Below, in pieces: positions 1 through 7,175 of a stretch of DNA of 13,070 bases; within the stretch, counting starts at the first letter, position 1; the number at the start of each line of letters is the position of its first letter. The position numbers were made by a program, and so were the translations under genes. This stretch comes from JAOUGY01 sp050329955 (GTDB lineage: Bacteria; Actinomycetota; Acidimicrobiia; Spongiisociales; ZC4RG35): assembly GCA_050329955.1 (NCBI GenBank), contig JBHJOH010000161.1, positions 1-13,070 of the forward strand, written 5' to 3'. The notes under the pieces were generated by a model. That model searched no databases, was not told the DNA's origin, and saw nothing but the letters and a program-made list of their open reading frames with translations.

Positions 1-1
1 G

Positions 2-190
2 GCGCCGGCGCGTCCGTCGAAGCTCTCCGGGCTGTCGGCGCTCCTGCCCGCCACGATCGAGGAGCTGGTGACGGCGGGCGGGCTGACCATCACCGAGGTG
101 ATGGTGGAAGTGATGAGGCTGCAGGCTTCCGGCGCGGTTCAAGTGGTCGACGGTGTGATCAGGGACTGCTCCGGTCCTGCTCGAGGATGA
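2..190 (+). CDS. dprA: DprA/Smf DNA-processing protein, C-terminal end (partial)
   Basis: Only the last 62 codons are present; the gene begins upstream of the window and ends in TGA at 188-190. The visible protein has a short Pro/Ala/Arg/Lys/Ser linker and then a helix-rich stretch (about residues 19-54, beginning IEELVTAGGLTITEVM and ending in VVDGVIR). This matches the winged-helix domain at the C terminus of many DprA proteins. DprA loads RecA on incoming single-stranded DNA during transformation; the Rossmann-like core that does this lies outside the window. The identification rests on this small domain and on the neighbour: dprA directly upstream of xerC and a WhiG-type sigma factor is a known actinobacterial order. 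The downstream gene begins 38 bp later, so co-transcription is likely. Another winged-helix protein cannot be excluded from 62 residues. Confidence 0.72.
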   Translation, partial: APARPSKLSGLSALLPATIEELVTAGGLTITEVMVEVMRLQASGAVQVVDGVIRDCSGPARG

Positions 191-228
191 TCCCTCGACT
201 TCAACGGCTGGTGGCGTAGCATCGGAGC

Positions 229-1122
229 GTGGCCGATCCTCACCGCACACCGGAATGGGCGTCCCAGCAGGTCGAGTCCTACCTCGCCCGTCTGGAGAAC
301 CAGCGCGGCCTCTCGCCCCACACCATCGGTGCCTATCGGTCGGACCTCGGGCAGTTCTTCGACTTCTGTGACCGGGTCGGATGCGATTCCCTCGACGTCA
401 TCGACCGCAAGATGGTGCGCCGTTTCCTGGCCGATCTCGACGAGGGGCAGTACGCCCGGACCTCGATGGCCCGCAAGGCGTCGGCGGTGCGGGCATTCTT
501 CGACGACGCGGTTCGCCGGCGCCTGCTGATCGCCAACCCGGCAGCCGGCCTCGCCCGAAGTCGGTTGCCGAAGCCGCTTCCGCATGCACTGGCCGTCCGC
601 GTGCTCTCTTCGGGACTCGATGCCATCGACGGTGATGAGCCCGTCGACGTGCGTGACCGCGCCATCCTCGAGTTGCTCTACTCCACCGGGATGCGTGTAT
701 CGGAGTTGGCGTCATTGCGGCTCGGTCAGATGTCCCGCTCGGGGATGGTCACCGTGATGGGCAAGGGCTCCAAGGAGCGGGCGCTGCCGATCGGACGGCC
801 CGCACAGGCTGCGCTGCAACGCTGGACCGAGTTGGGACGACCGGTCATGGCCGGACCGTCCGCCGGGGACGCCCTGTGGGTCGGGGAGCGGGGAGGGCCG
901 CTCGACACCCGCGGAATCCGGCGCATCGTCGACCGCAGGTTTGGCACCTTCCCTCATGCCGTGCGACACTCCTTCGCAACGCATCTGTTGGAGGGGGGAG
1001 CGGACCTGCGAAGCGTGCAGGAGCTTCTCGGACACATTGCCCTCGACACGACTCAGATTTACACTTCAGTGACTCGCGACCACCTCAAGGCCACTTATGA
1101 ACGCAGCCACCCACGGGCGTGA
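229..1122 (+). CDS. xerC: Tyrosine recombinase XerC/XerD family
   Basis: This 297-residue protein is a complete site-specific tyrosine recombinase, expected to resolve chromosome dimers at dif with a partner recombinase. The N-terminal SAM-like core-binding domain spans about residues 11-110 and the catalytic domain about 115-295. All catalytic residues are visible: Arg156 (in TGMRVSEL), Lys179 (in GKGSKE), His243 and Arg246 (in PHAVRHSFATHLL), His269 (in LLGHIALDTTQIY) and the nucleophile Tyr278. Length and residue spacing almost match E. coli XerD, so the gene should be active. The GTG start at 229 has only a weak, very close purine stretch; no better in-frame start precedes it. The 3' end overlaps the next gene by 26 bp. 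XerC is preferred over XerD because of the dprA/whiG context; sequence alone does not settle it. A phage integrase is unlikely given the length and setting. Confidence 0.88.
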   Translation: MADPHRTPEWASQQVESYLARLENQRGLSPHTIGAYRSDLGQFFDFCDRVGCDSLDVIDRKMVRRFLADLDEGQYARTSMARKASAVRAFFDDAVRRRLLIANPAAGLARSRLPKPLPHALAVRVLSSGLDAIDGDEPVDVRDRAILELLYSTGMRVSELASLRLGQMSRSGMVTVMGKGSKERALPIGRPAQAALQRWTELGRPVMAGPSAGDALWVGERGGPLDTRGIRRIVDRRFGTFPHAVRHSFATHLLEGGADLRSVQELLGHIALDTTQIYTSVTRDHLKATYERSHPRA

Positions 1123-1885
1123 CCCGACGCCGACCGACGAAGTGTCGGCTATGTGGGAACGGTTCAAGTCGACCGGAGACGAGCGAACCCGCGATGCGCT
1201 GATCATCCAATACTCGCCGCTCGTCAAGTTCGTGGCGGGTCGTGTCGGTGTCGGACTGCCCCGCAACGTCGACCAATCCGATCTGGTGTCCTACGGGATC
1301 TTCGGCCTGATCGACGCCATCGACAAGTTCGAGCCCGAGCGCGGATTCAAGTTCGAGACCTACGCCATCAACCGCATCAAGGGCGCCATCCTCGACGAAC
1401 TCCGGGCCATGGACTGGGTTCCCCGCTCTGTGCGTGCCCGGGCCCGCGAAATCGAGCGGTCGATGGCCGAACTCGAGCACCGTCTGCAGCGCACCGCCAG
1501 TGACGAGGAACTCGCCCGCCATATGGGGAGCTCGGTCGACGATCTCCGAGACGCCCTCGCCGAGATCTCCAACCTGGGAATCGTGGCGCTCGACGAAATC
1601 CTGTCGCCCGACTCGAGCAACTCGCTCGGCGACATGGTGGCCGACCCCATGGGCGCCGGCCCCGAAGCCGCATTCCAGAAGGAAGAAACGCGTCGCGTCC
1701 TCGCCGATGCCATCAACCGGCTCCCCGACCGAGAGCGCCTCGTCCTCACCCTCTACTACTACGAGGGTCTCACCCTCGCCGAGATCGGAGACGTCCTCGG
1801 CGTCACCGAGTCGCGGGTCTGCCAGATCCACGCCAAGAGCGTGATGAGCCTCCGCAACAGGATGACCGAGCCGTCGTACAGATAG
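1097..1885 (+). CDS. whiG: FliA/WhiG-family alternative sigma factor
   Basis: This 262-residue protein is a group 3 sigma-70 factor. Region 2 spans about residues 33-110, with the segment QSDLVSYGIFGLIDAIDKF and the -10-binding stretch FKFETYAINRIKGAILDELR. Region 3 lies about 112-157 (VPRSVRARAREIERS). Region 4 lies about 205-256, with a helix-turn-helix at LTLAEIGDVLGVTESRVCQIH. The WVPRSVR segment is typical of FliA, SigD and WhiG. Family members direct RNA polymerase to flagellar genes or, in Streptomyces, to sporulation genes; nothing here says which applies. ATG 1097 has AAGG six bases upstream and overlaps xerC by 26 bp, so translation may be coupled; ATG 1151 is a weaker alternative start. 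In Streptomyces whiG sits just upstream of rpsB, as here. No anti-sigma factor gene is adjacent. Confidence 0.87.
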   Translation: MNAATHGRDPTPTDEVSAMWERFKSTGDERTRDALIIQYSPLVKFVAGRVGVGLPRNVDQSDLVSYGIFGLIDAIDKFEPERGFKFETYAINRIKGAILDELRAMDWVPRSVRARAREIERSMAELEHRLQRTASDEELARHMGSSVDDLRDALAEISNLGIVALDEILSPDSSNSLGDMVADPMGAGPEAAFQKEETRRVLADAINRLPDRERLVLTLYYYEGLTLAEIGDVLGVTESRVCQIHAKSVMSLRNRMTEPSYR

Positions 1886-1919
1886 CTGCGAGCTGCGAGT
1901 CGCTCCTCGCTCGTCGCTC
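1883..1919 (+). repeat. Heptamer array at the whiG stop codon
   Basis: Five consecutive heptamers in register begin at the last base of the TAG stop: GCTGCGA twice (1885-1898), then GTCGCTC, CTCGCTC and GTCGCTC (1899-1919). Read from 1884 the first units are AGCTGCG AGCTGCG, matching the AGCTNCS-AGC motif found at three other stop codons in this window. The second half is roughly the inverse of the first, so the transcript could fold back. Function is not known from sequence. Confidence 0.7.
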
Positions 1920-1921
1920 GC
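1888..1921 (+). terminator. Candidate hairpin after whiG
   Basis: Arms at 1888-1899 (GCGAGCTGCGAG) and 1910-1921 (CTCGTCGCTCGC) pair at 10 of 12 positions around a 10-base loop, with a 2x2 mismatch in the middle. It lies just after the sigma-factor stop and before the rpsB leader, where a terminator would make sense. There is no T-tract after it, so intrinsic termination is uncertain. The hairpin is made from the heptamer repeats. Confidence 0.4.
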
Positions 1922-1926
1922 TCAGA

Positions 1927-1957
1927 TTCGCCCCCCTGCCCACGCTCCCGATACACT
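1927..1957 (+). promoter_or_regulatory. Weak candidate promoter for the rpsB operon
   Basis: TACACT at 1952-1957 fits the actinobacterial -10 pattern TANNNT. A poor -35 match (TTCGCC, 1927-1932) lies 19 bases upstream. The position, after the whiG repeat hairpin and about 110 bases before rpsB, suits an operon promoter, and a highly expressed ribosomal operon should have one here. The match itself is weak. Confidence 0.3.
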
Positions 1958-1993
1958 GCCCCTCATCACGCACGCCTCGTGCACCTCTCTGGT

Positions 1994-2032
1994 CGGGCAT
2001 GGCCCGGTTTGAGGTGGGTCCGCCATGCGGAT
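1994..2032 (+). promoter_or_regulatory. Twin small hairpins in the rpsB leader
   Basis: Two perfect stems with three-base loops lie one after the other, 35-70 bases upstream of the rpsB start. The first is CGGGC/GCCCG (1994-1998 and 2002-2006, loop ATG). The second is TCCGC/GCGGA (2019-2023 and 2027-2031, loop CAT), with one more G-U pair outside. Leader structures bound by S2 regulate rpsB in some bacteria; whether this is such a site is inference. Confidence 0.35.
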
Positions 2033-2052
2033 CTGAGGCGGAGGAATCAACC

Positions 2053-2060
2053 AGAAGGAG
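2053..2060 (+). promoter_or_regulatory. Ribosome binding site that fixes the rpsB start
   Basis: AGAAGGAG ends five bases before GTG 2066. It selects that codon over an in-frame ATG at 1979, which would add 29 unrelated residues. The protein that follows (VAGVTMKQLLEAGVHFGHQ) begins like other bacterial S2 proteins. Confidence 0.8.
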
Positions 2061-2065
2061 CAGAC

Positions 2066-2842
2066 GTGGCCGGAGTCACTATGAAACAGCTGCTCGAGGC
2101 CGGTGTCCATTTCGGGCATCAAACTCGGCGCTGGAACCCCAAGATGGCACCGTACATCTACGGGGAACGCAACGGCATCCACATCATCGACCTGCGACAG
2201 ACCGTCACCCAGGTGGCTGACGCCTGCGAGTACGCACGTCAGCTGTCGGCCAACGGCGGCATCCTGTTGTTCGTCGGTACCAAGAAGCAGGCTGCGACGG
2301 CGGTCCAGGCCGCCGCCGAACATGCCGGCATGCCGTACGTCAACTACCGCTGGCTGGGCGGCATGCTCACCAACTTCGCCACCATCCAGAAGCGCATCTT
2401 CTACATGAAGGAGCTGCAGCGGATGGAGGAGACCGGCGAGATGCAGGCCCGTCACAAGAAGGAGCGTCTGCGTCTGCGCCGTGAGCTCGAGAAGCTCACC
2501 GCCAACCTCGGTGGCGTCGCCGGCCTCACCCGGGTTCCGGATGCAGTCTTCATCGTCGACGTGAACACCGAGCACACCGCCGTGAAAGAGGCGCAACGCC
2601 TCGGGCTCCGAGTGCTGGCACTGGTCGACTCGAACTGTGACCCCGATGCCGTCGACCTGGTCATCCCGGGCAACGACGATGCCATCCGGTCCGCCGAGCT
2701 GATTGCCATGGCACTCGCCGCATCGATCCGCGAGGGTCGTGAGGGAGCCTCGAAGAAGGGTCAGCCGGAAGCGGAGGACGTCTTCGCCGACGCCGCCGCA
2801 GCCGAGGTCGAGGTGGCCGCTCCGGCGGTCACCGAAGCCTGA
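2066..2842 (+). CDS. rpsB: 30S ribosomal protein S2
   Basis: A 258-residue S2 protein that binds late in 30S assembly on the side of the small subunit. Family landmarks are clear: the N-terminal MKQLLEAGVHFGHQTRRWNPKM; IYGERNGIHIIDL; FVGTKKQA; the signature RWLGGMLTNFATI; a central coiled-coil of Lys/Arg/Glu-rich helices (EETGEMQARHKKERLRLRRELEKL); and DAVFIVDVNTEHTAVKEAQRL. It ends with an Ala/Glu-rich acidic tail of about 30 residues, as in many actinobacterial S2 proteins. GTG 2066 is preceded by a strong AGAAGGAG. tsf follows after 17 bases, so the two are surely co-transcribed, the near-universal rpsB-tsf pair. Confidence 0.97.
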   Translation: MAGVTMKQLLEAGVHFGHQTRRWNPKMAPYIYGERNGIHIIDLRQTVTQVADACEYARQLSANGGILLFVGTKKQAATAVQAAAEHAGMPYVNYRWLGGMLTNFATIQKRIFYMKELQRMEETGEMQARHKKERLRLRRELEKLTANLGGVAGLTRVPDAVFIVDVNTEHTAVKEAQRLGLRVLALVDSNCDPDAVDLVIPGNDDAIRSAELIAMALAASIREGREGASKKGQPEAEDVFADAAAAEVEVAAPAVTEA

Positions 2843-2859
2843 GAAGCAACGGAGGAAAC

Positions 2860-3477
2860 GTGGCAGATATCAGCGCAAAGGACATCCAGAAGCTCCGTCA
2901 GCAGGCCGGCGTCGGCATGATGGACGCCAAGAAGGCCCTGTCCGACAGCGAGGGAGACTTCGAGCAGGCGTTCGAACTCCTCCGGGAGCGGGGACTCGCT
3001 GCCGCAGCCAAACGGGCCGGGCGGGAGGCCTCCGAGGGCACGATCGGGACCTACCTGCACACCCAGAACGATCATGTCGTGATGGGAGTGCTCGTCGAAC
3101 TGGTGTGCGAAACCGATTTCGTGGCCAAGAGCCCCGAGTTCGGACAGACGGCTACCGACATCGCCATGCACGTCTCGTGGGCCAACCCGACGTGGGTCCG
3201 TCGTGAAGACGTAGACGAAGCCGCCGTGGCCAAGGAGGCCGAGCTCATCGAGCGCGAAGCCAAGGCCTCGGGCAAGCCCGAGCAGGCGATGGCCAAGATC
3301 GTCGAAGGTCGACTCGAGAAGTTCTATCGCGACAACGTGCTCTATGAGCAGGAGTACGTGAACAAGGAGAAGTTCGAGGGAACCGTGGGCGATCTGGTGG
3401 CCAGGCTGGCATTGAAGATGGGCGAGAACATCTCGGTGCAGCGGGTCACCCGAATCGCAGTGGGCGAGAAGGCGTGA
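2860..3477 (+). CDS. tsf: Elongation factor Ts (compact form)
   Basis: A 205-residue EF-Ts, the nucleotide exchange factor that releases GDP from EF-Tu. Residues 1-55 form the N-terminal UBA-like domain (DIQKLRQQAGVGMMDAKKAL). The catalytic CETDFVAK motif, whose Asp-Phe enters EF-Tu near the magnesium, is at residues 83-90. The C-terminal LYEQEYVNKEKFEGTVGDLV replaces the usual LLEQPFV segment. The protein is about 65-75 residues shorter than EF-Ts of E. coli, Mycobacterium or Streptomyces and resembles the short Thermus type, which has one core subdomain and works as a dimer. GTG 2860 has GGAGG four bases upstream. The last four bases overlap the pyrH start (GTGA), so translation is probably coupled. 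Confidence 0.95.
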   Translation: MADISAKDIQKLRQQAGVGMMDAKKALSDSEGDFEQAFELLRERGLAAAAKRAGREASEGTIGTYLHTQNDHVVMGVLVELVCETDFVAKSPEFGQTATDIAMHVSWANPTWVRREDVDEAAVAKEAELIEREAKASGKPEQAMAKIVEGRLEKFYRDNVLYEQEYVNKEKFEGTVGDLVARLALKMGENISVQRVTRIAVGEKA

Positions 3478-4181
3478 CCAAACGCCGAGTGCTGTTGAAG
3501 TTGTCGGGTGAGGCGTTCGCGGACGCCTCACTCGGCTACGGCATCGATCCGGTGACCGTCGCTCGGGTCTCGGAAGAAGTCGCCGAGGCGCACGCATCCG
3601 GAACCGAGATCGCCATCGTGGTCGGGGGCGGCAACATTTTCCGGGGTGTGTCGTCGGCGGCCAAGGGCATGGACCCTGCTTCGGCCGACTACATGGGGAT
3701 GCTCGCCACGGTCATCAATGCGCTGGCCCTCCGCGACGCTCTCGAGAAGGCCGGGGTCCCGACACGGGTCCAATCGGCCATCACCATGCAGCAGCTGGCT
3801 GAGCCCTACATCCGGCTCCGGGCGATCCGTCACCTCGAGAAGGGCCGGATCGTCATCTTCGCGGCCGGCACCGGCAACCCGTTCTTCACGACCGATACCA
3901 CTGCGGCGCTGCGGGCGGTCGAGGTTGGAGCCGAACTGTTGCTGAAAGCAAGCAAGGTCGACGGCATCTACGACAAGGATCCCGTCACCAACCCTGATGC
4001 GGTGCTGATTCCCGAGCTGGGATACATGGATTTTCTCTCCATGGGGCTTCGGGTGATGGACTCCACCGCCATTACGATGTGCCGCGAGCACGGGGTGCCG
4101 ATCGTGGTGTTCGACATGACAGAGCCGGGCAACATCATTCACGCCGTCTCCGGTCAGCGTATCGGCACGATCGTGCATTGA
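3474..4181 (+). CDS. pyrH: UMP kinase (uridylate kinase)
   Basis: A 235-residue bacterial UMP kinase of the amino-acid kinase fold, converting UMP to UDP with ATP in pyrimidine nucleotide synthesis. Visible motifs are VLLKLSGEAF with Lys9; the phosphate-binding GGGNIFRG (51-58); Asp72 in ADYMGM, which contacts UMP; GTGNPFFTTDT (132-142); and KASKVDGIYDKDP (158-170). The length is normal for the family. The GTG start lies inside the tsf stop (GTGA), and only a weak GGGCGAGAAGG-like purine stretch precedes it, consistent with translational coupling. The tsf-pyrH-frr order is among the most conserved in bacteria. Enzymes of this family are usually hexameric and regulated by GTP and UTP; that is family knowledge. 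Confidence 0.96.
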   Translation: MTKRRVLLKLSGEAFADASLGYGIDPVTVARVSEEVAEAHASGTEIAIVVGGGNIFRGVSSAAKGMDPASADYMGMLATVINALALRDALEKAGVPTRVQSAITMQQLAEPYIRLRAIRHLEKGRIVIFAAGTGNPFFTTDTTAALRAVEVGAELLLKASKVDGIYDKDPVTNPDAVLIPELGYMDFLSMGLRVMDSTAITMCREHGVPIVVFDMTEPGNIIHAVSGQRIGTIVH

Positions 4182-4204
4182 TCGGTCGCCCGCCAGGACG
4201 ACCC

Positions 4205-4210
4205 AGGAGG
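4205..4210 (+). promoter_or_regulatory. Strong ribosome binding site for frr
   Basis: A perfect AGGAGG sits four bases before ATG 4215. It is the best Shine-Dalgarno sequence in the window and firmly fixes the frr start. Confidence 0.85.
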
Positions 4211-4214
4211 AACC

Positions 4215-4766
4215 ATGATCGAGGAACTGCTCGAAGAAGCCCGTGAGAAGATGGAACAGGCTGTCGAACACGTGGGCGCCGAGTTCACGACCGTTCGCAC
4301 GGGTCGGGCCAATCCCCAGATCCTCAGTCGGGTGGTGGTGGAGTACTACGGGTCCCACACACCACTCCAGCAGCTCGCCACCTTCTCGGTGCCGGAGCCT
4401 CGCCTGCTGGTGATCTCCCCCTTTGACAAGTCGTCGATCCAGGCGATCGAAAAGGGCATCCAGGAAGCCGATCTCGGCATGAACCCGTCCAACGACGGTC
4501 AGGTCATCCGCCTGTCGTTCCCGCCGCTCACCGAGGAACGCCGACGGGACCTCATCAAGGTGGTGAAGGGCATGGCCGAGGACGGCAGAGTGGCGGTTCG
4601 CAACATCCGTCGCCACACCAAAGCCGATATGGAGGCGCTCCACGGCGAGATCTCCGACGACGACATCCGCCGCGCCGAGAAGGAGCTCCAGGAGCTGACC
4701 GATCGGTACGTGGCCAGGATCGAGGAGCTCGTCGCTCGCAAGGAAACCGAGCTCCTCGAGGTATGA
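4215..4766 (+). CDS. frr: Ribosome recycling factor
   Basis: A 183-residue ribosome recycling factor, which with EF-G splits post-termination ribosomes. Its length is typical (about 185). The N-terminal helix of the three-helix bundle runs to VRTGRANPQIL (about residues 27-37). Domain II follows with VEYYGSHTPLQQLATFSVPEPRLLVISPFD and continues to LGMNPSNDGQVIRLSFPPLTEERR. The last two helices (KVVKGMAEDGRVAVRNIRRHTKADM to the end) close the bundle. All these are standard RRF landmarks. ATG 4215 has an AGGAGG site. cdsA starts one base after the TGA stop, so re-initiation or coupling between the two genes is likely. Confidence 0.97.
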   Translation: MIEELLEEAREKMEQAVEHVGAEFTTVRTGRANPQILSRVVVEYYGSHTPLQQLATFSVPEPRLLVISPFDKSSIQAIEKGIQEADLGMNPSNDGQVIRLSFPPLTEERRRDLIKVVKGMAEDGRVAVRNIRRHTKADMEALHGEISDDDIRRAEKELQELTDRYVARIEELVARKETELLEV

Positions 4767-4767
4767 G

Positions 4768-6009
4768 ATGAGCGACGAACGCTCCTCGAGCGGGCAAGCC
4801 GAGCCACGCATCCTCCGCCCCTGGGAGGCCGACCCGACCCCCGTGCCGGCGCCAACCGAGGAGTCGATCGAAGGCGAGGACCGGACCGCCCCTGGCGAAC
4901 GGGATCCGTTCCGGCCCTCCGATTCGGCCGATGGGCAACCCGACGACTTTGCCCATCTGGGGCGGGGTCCGACCTCTCTCGACGACTTCACCAACGAGGA
5001 CTATCAGGCGGCGACCACCCGCGAGTATCAGGGTCTCGCCGAGGAGATCGCCCGTGCTGCCGCCGAAGACGTCGAACGTCAGGCCGTGTCGGCGTCGATG
5101 CCCGGAGTGGGCTCCGGCCTGATCGGTTTCGACGACGTCACCGGCGTCCGGGGCCCATCCGAAGAGGAGGTCGAACTCGAGGAGCAACAGCGCGCTTCGG
5201 ACCTCACCATGAGGGTGGGCACCGCGGTGGTGCTGGTGGGAATCTTCCTCGGGAGCCTGCTGCTGGGGCGCGTCTGGTTCACTGCCTTCGTGCTGGCGGT
5301 CATGATCCTCTCGCTCGGTGAGTTCTACTCCACGGCTCGCTCTCGTGGCTACTCGCCAGCGGCGTTGTTCGGCTTCCTCGGTATGTTCGGCATTGCCATC
5401 GGGACTCTGCGGTCCGGTGTGGTCGCCATCGGCGTCACTCTCACTCTGGTCCTGGTCGCGGTCGGACTGTTCTATGCCGCCACCGGGCGACGAAACCCGG
5501 TCGAGAACTCGGCGCTCACAGTCATGGGCGCCGCCTGGGTCGGCCTGCTCGGGTTCGCGGTCGCCATCGTGCGCGAAGCCGAAATCGCCGGCGTCGATCC
5601 CACTGGCCTGATCCTGTTCGTGGTGCTCGTGACCGCAGTCTTCGACGCCGGTTCGTATTTCGCGGGGAGAGCGTTCGGCCGACGCCTGATGGCGCCGAAG
5701 GTCTCACCCAAGAAGACCTGGGAGGGATTCCTTGGGGGAGCCGTCGCTGCGCTTCTGCTCGCCGCCGTTCTCTCCACGTTCAGGGATATCTTCTCGATCA
5801 GCTTCATCCAGTCGCTCATGATGACCGGCATGATCGTGGTGCTCGCCCCCCTCGGCGACGCCGCCGAGTCAGTTGCGAAACGGTCGCTCGACGTCAAGGA
5901 CATGGGGTCGCTGTTGCCAGGTCACGGCGGCATGCTCGACCGCACCGACGCCCTCCTGTTCGTGGTGCCCGGGGCCTACATCATGTACAGCATCTTCGAC
6001 ATTCTGTGA
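4768..6009 (+). CDS. cdsA: Phosphatidate cytidylyltransferase with long acidic N-terminal extension
   Basis: This 413-residue membrane enzyme makes CDP-diacylglycerol from phosphatidic acid and CTP, the branch point to all phospholipids. Residues about 150-410 form the multi-spanning CDP-DG synthase core, with roughly eight hydrophobic segments (for example 150-167, 170-184, 217-236, 280-296, 321-336 and 348-362). The family signature is intact at 364-394: DAAESVAKRS, then KDMGS, PGHGG and LDRTD. SPKKTWEG at 313-320 is also typical. The first roughly 145 residues are hydrophilic, proline-rich and strongly acidic with no hydrophobic segment, so they should lie in the cytoplasm; their role is unknown. 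ATG 4768 follows frr by one base. The last four bases overlap dxr, and this cdsA-dxr neighbourhood is common in bacteria. Confidence 0.93.
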   Translation: MSDERSSSGQAEPRILRPWEADPTPVPAPTEESIEGEDRTAPGERDPFRPSDSADGQPDDFAHLGRGPTSLDDFTNEDYQAATTREYQGLAEEIARAAAEDVERQAVSASMPGVGSGLIGFDDVTGVRGPSEEEVELEEQQRASDLTMRVGTAVVLVGIFLGSLLLGRVWFTAFVLAVMILSLGEFYSTARSRGYSPAALFGFLGMFGIAIGTLRSGVVAIGVTLTLVLVAVGLFYAATGRRNPVENSALTVMGAAWVGLLGFAVAIVREAEIAGVDPTGLILFVVLVTAVFDAGSYFAGRAFGRRLMAPKVSPKKTWEGFLGGAVAALLLAAVLSTFRDIFSISFIQSLMMTGMIVVLAPLGDAAESVAKRSLDVKDMGSLLPGHGGMLDRTDALLFVVPGAYIMYSIFDIL

Positions 6010-7175
6010 ACTCTCCCTCCAGCTCCCCCCCGGTCTTCGACGGGCTCGTTGTGCTCGGCGCCACCGGTTCCGTGGGACAGCAGACCCTCGCCGTTGCCGG
6101 CCGTCTCGGTATCCCCATCCGGGGGCTGGCCGCGGGCCGACCGGGCACCGCTTTGCTCGAGCTGGCGGCGGCCCATCCGGACGCCGCCCTGGCGGTGGCG
6201 GGCGGCTCCGGGAGTGATCGAGGCGCCTTCGAGACGGCAGTCGGCCGACCTGTCGCCTTCGGGACCGAGGCAGTCATCGCCATGGCCGCAACCCCGTCGT
6301 CGATCGTCATGAACGGCATCGTCGGCGCCGCAGGACTGTCTTCCACGCTGGCCGCCCTCGAGGCCGGGAACCTGCTCGGACTGGCCAACAAGGAGTCGCT
6401 GGTCGCCGGAGGCTCGCTGATTCCGGCAGCCCTCGCCCGTGGGGGGACCCTGGTTCCGGTCGACTCCGAACACTCCGCCCTCCACCAGTTGCTCGCCGGA
6501 CGATCCAACTCCGACGTCGACTCGCTCATCCTCACCGCCAGCGGGGGCCCGTTCCGGGGACGCCGCCGCCAGGACCTCGACGACGTGACCCCCGAACAGG
6601 CCCTCCAGCACCCCACCTGGCGGATGGGAGGCCGCATCACGGTCGACTCGGCGACCCTGGTCAACAAGGGACTCGAAGTGCTCGAAGCCCACGTGTTGTT
6701 CGGCGTCGACTTCGATCGCATCGAAGTGGTGGTGCATCCCCAGAGCCTCGTGCACGCACTCGTCCGCCTGACCGACGGGGCCCTGCTCGCCCACATCGGA
6801 CACACCGACATGCGTGTGCCGATTCAGTACGCCCTCACCTACCCCAACCGTGCCGCCTCCGGCCTCGAACCGTTCGACCTGGTCGGTCGCAGACTCGACT
6901 TCGAAGCCCCCGACCTCGAAACCTTCCCCGCCCTCGCCCTCGCATACCTGGCCGGCCGTCGAGGTGGCGCCATGCCCGCCGTCTACAACGCCGCCGATGA
7001 AGTAGCGGTGGCAGCCTTCTTCCAAGGCCGCCTCGGATTCAACGCCATCCCCATGATCATCGAAGCCACCATGACCGAAATGGCCGGCGCCGACGCCACC
7101 ACCCTCGACGAAGTCCTCGCTGTCGACGCCCACGCCCGAGCAGTTGCCGCCTCCCTGATCGCCGGAAGCTGCTGA
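6006..7175 (+). CDS. dxr: 1-deoxy-D-xylulose 5-phosphate reductoisomerase
   Basis: A 389-residue DXR (IspC), which converts DXP to MEP with NADPH and is the target of fosmidomycin. The NADPH loop is GATGSVG (18-24). LANKESLV lies at 126-133. The metal ligands are Asp153 and Glu155 in PVDSEHSA, and Glu224 in NKGLE. The substrate phosphate and backbone are handled by ASGGPF (178-183) and the flap loop HPTWRMG (202-208). HPQSLVHALV (244-253) is also standard. Length and motif spacing agree with E. coli DXR, so it should be active. The GTG start overlaps the cdsA stop by four bases (GTGA) with no clear Shine-Dalgarno, suggesting coupled translation. With ispG downstream, the window holds two of the MEP pathway enzymes for isoprenoid precursors. 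Confidence 0.96.
   Translation: MNSPSSSPPVFDGLVVLGATGSVGQQTLAVAGRLGIPIRGLAAGRPGTALLELAAAHPDAALAVAGGSGSDRGAFETAVGRPVAFGTEAVIAMAATPSSIVMNGIVGAAGLSSTLAALEAGNLLGLANKESLVAGGSLIPAALARGGTLVPVDSEHSALHQLLAGRSNSDVDSLILTASGGPFRGRRRQDLDDVTPEQALQHPTWRMGGRITVDSATLVNKGLEVLEAHVLFGVDFDRIEVVVHPQSLVHALVRLTDGALLAHIGHTDMRVPIQYALTYPNRAASGLEPFDLVGRRLDFEAPDLETFPALALAYLAGRRGGAMPAVYNAADEVAVAAFFQGRLGFNAIPMIIEATMTEMAGADATTLDEVLAVDAHARAVAASLIAGSC

Noticed and set aside
191..228. Heptamer array in the dprA-xerC gap
   Set aside because: The 38-base gap was checked for the same repeats; neither AGCTNCS nor AACGNNN tandem units were found.
1085..1831. Minus-strand open frame opposite the sigma factor
   Set aside because: A mirror of the sigma-factor gene, with no start signal or family match.
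1979..2065. Longer S2 start at ATG 1979
   Set aside because: The strong ribosome binding site and conserved N terminus place the start at GTG 2066; the upstream part is leader with hairpins.
3528..4994. 488-codon open frame on the minus strand opposite pyrH, frr and cdsA
   Set aside because: It lies fully opposite well-identified genes, its composition follows from GC-rich complementary codons, and no family was recognised.
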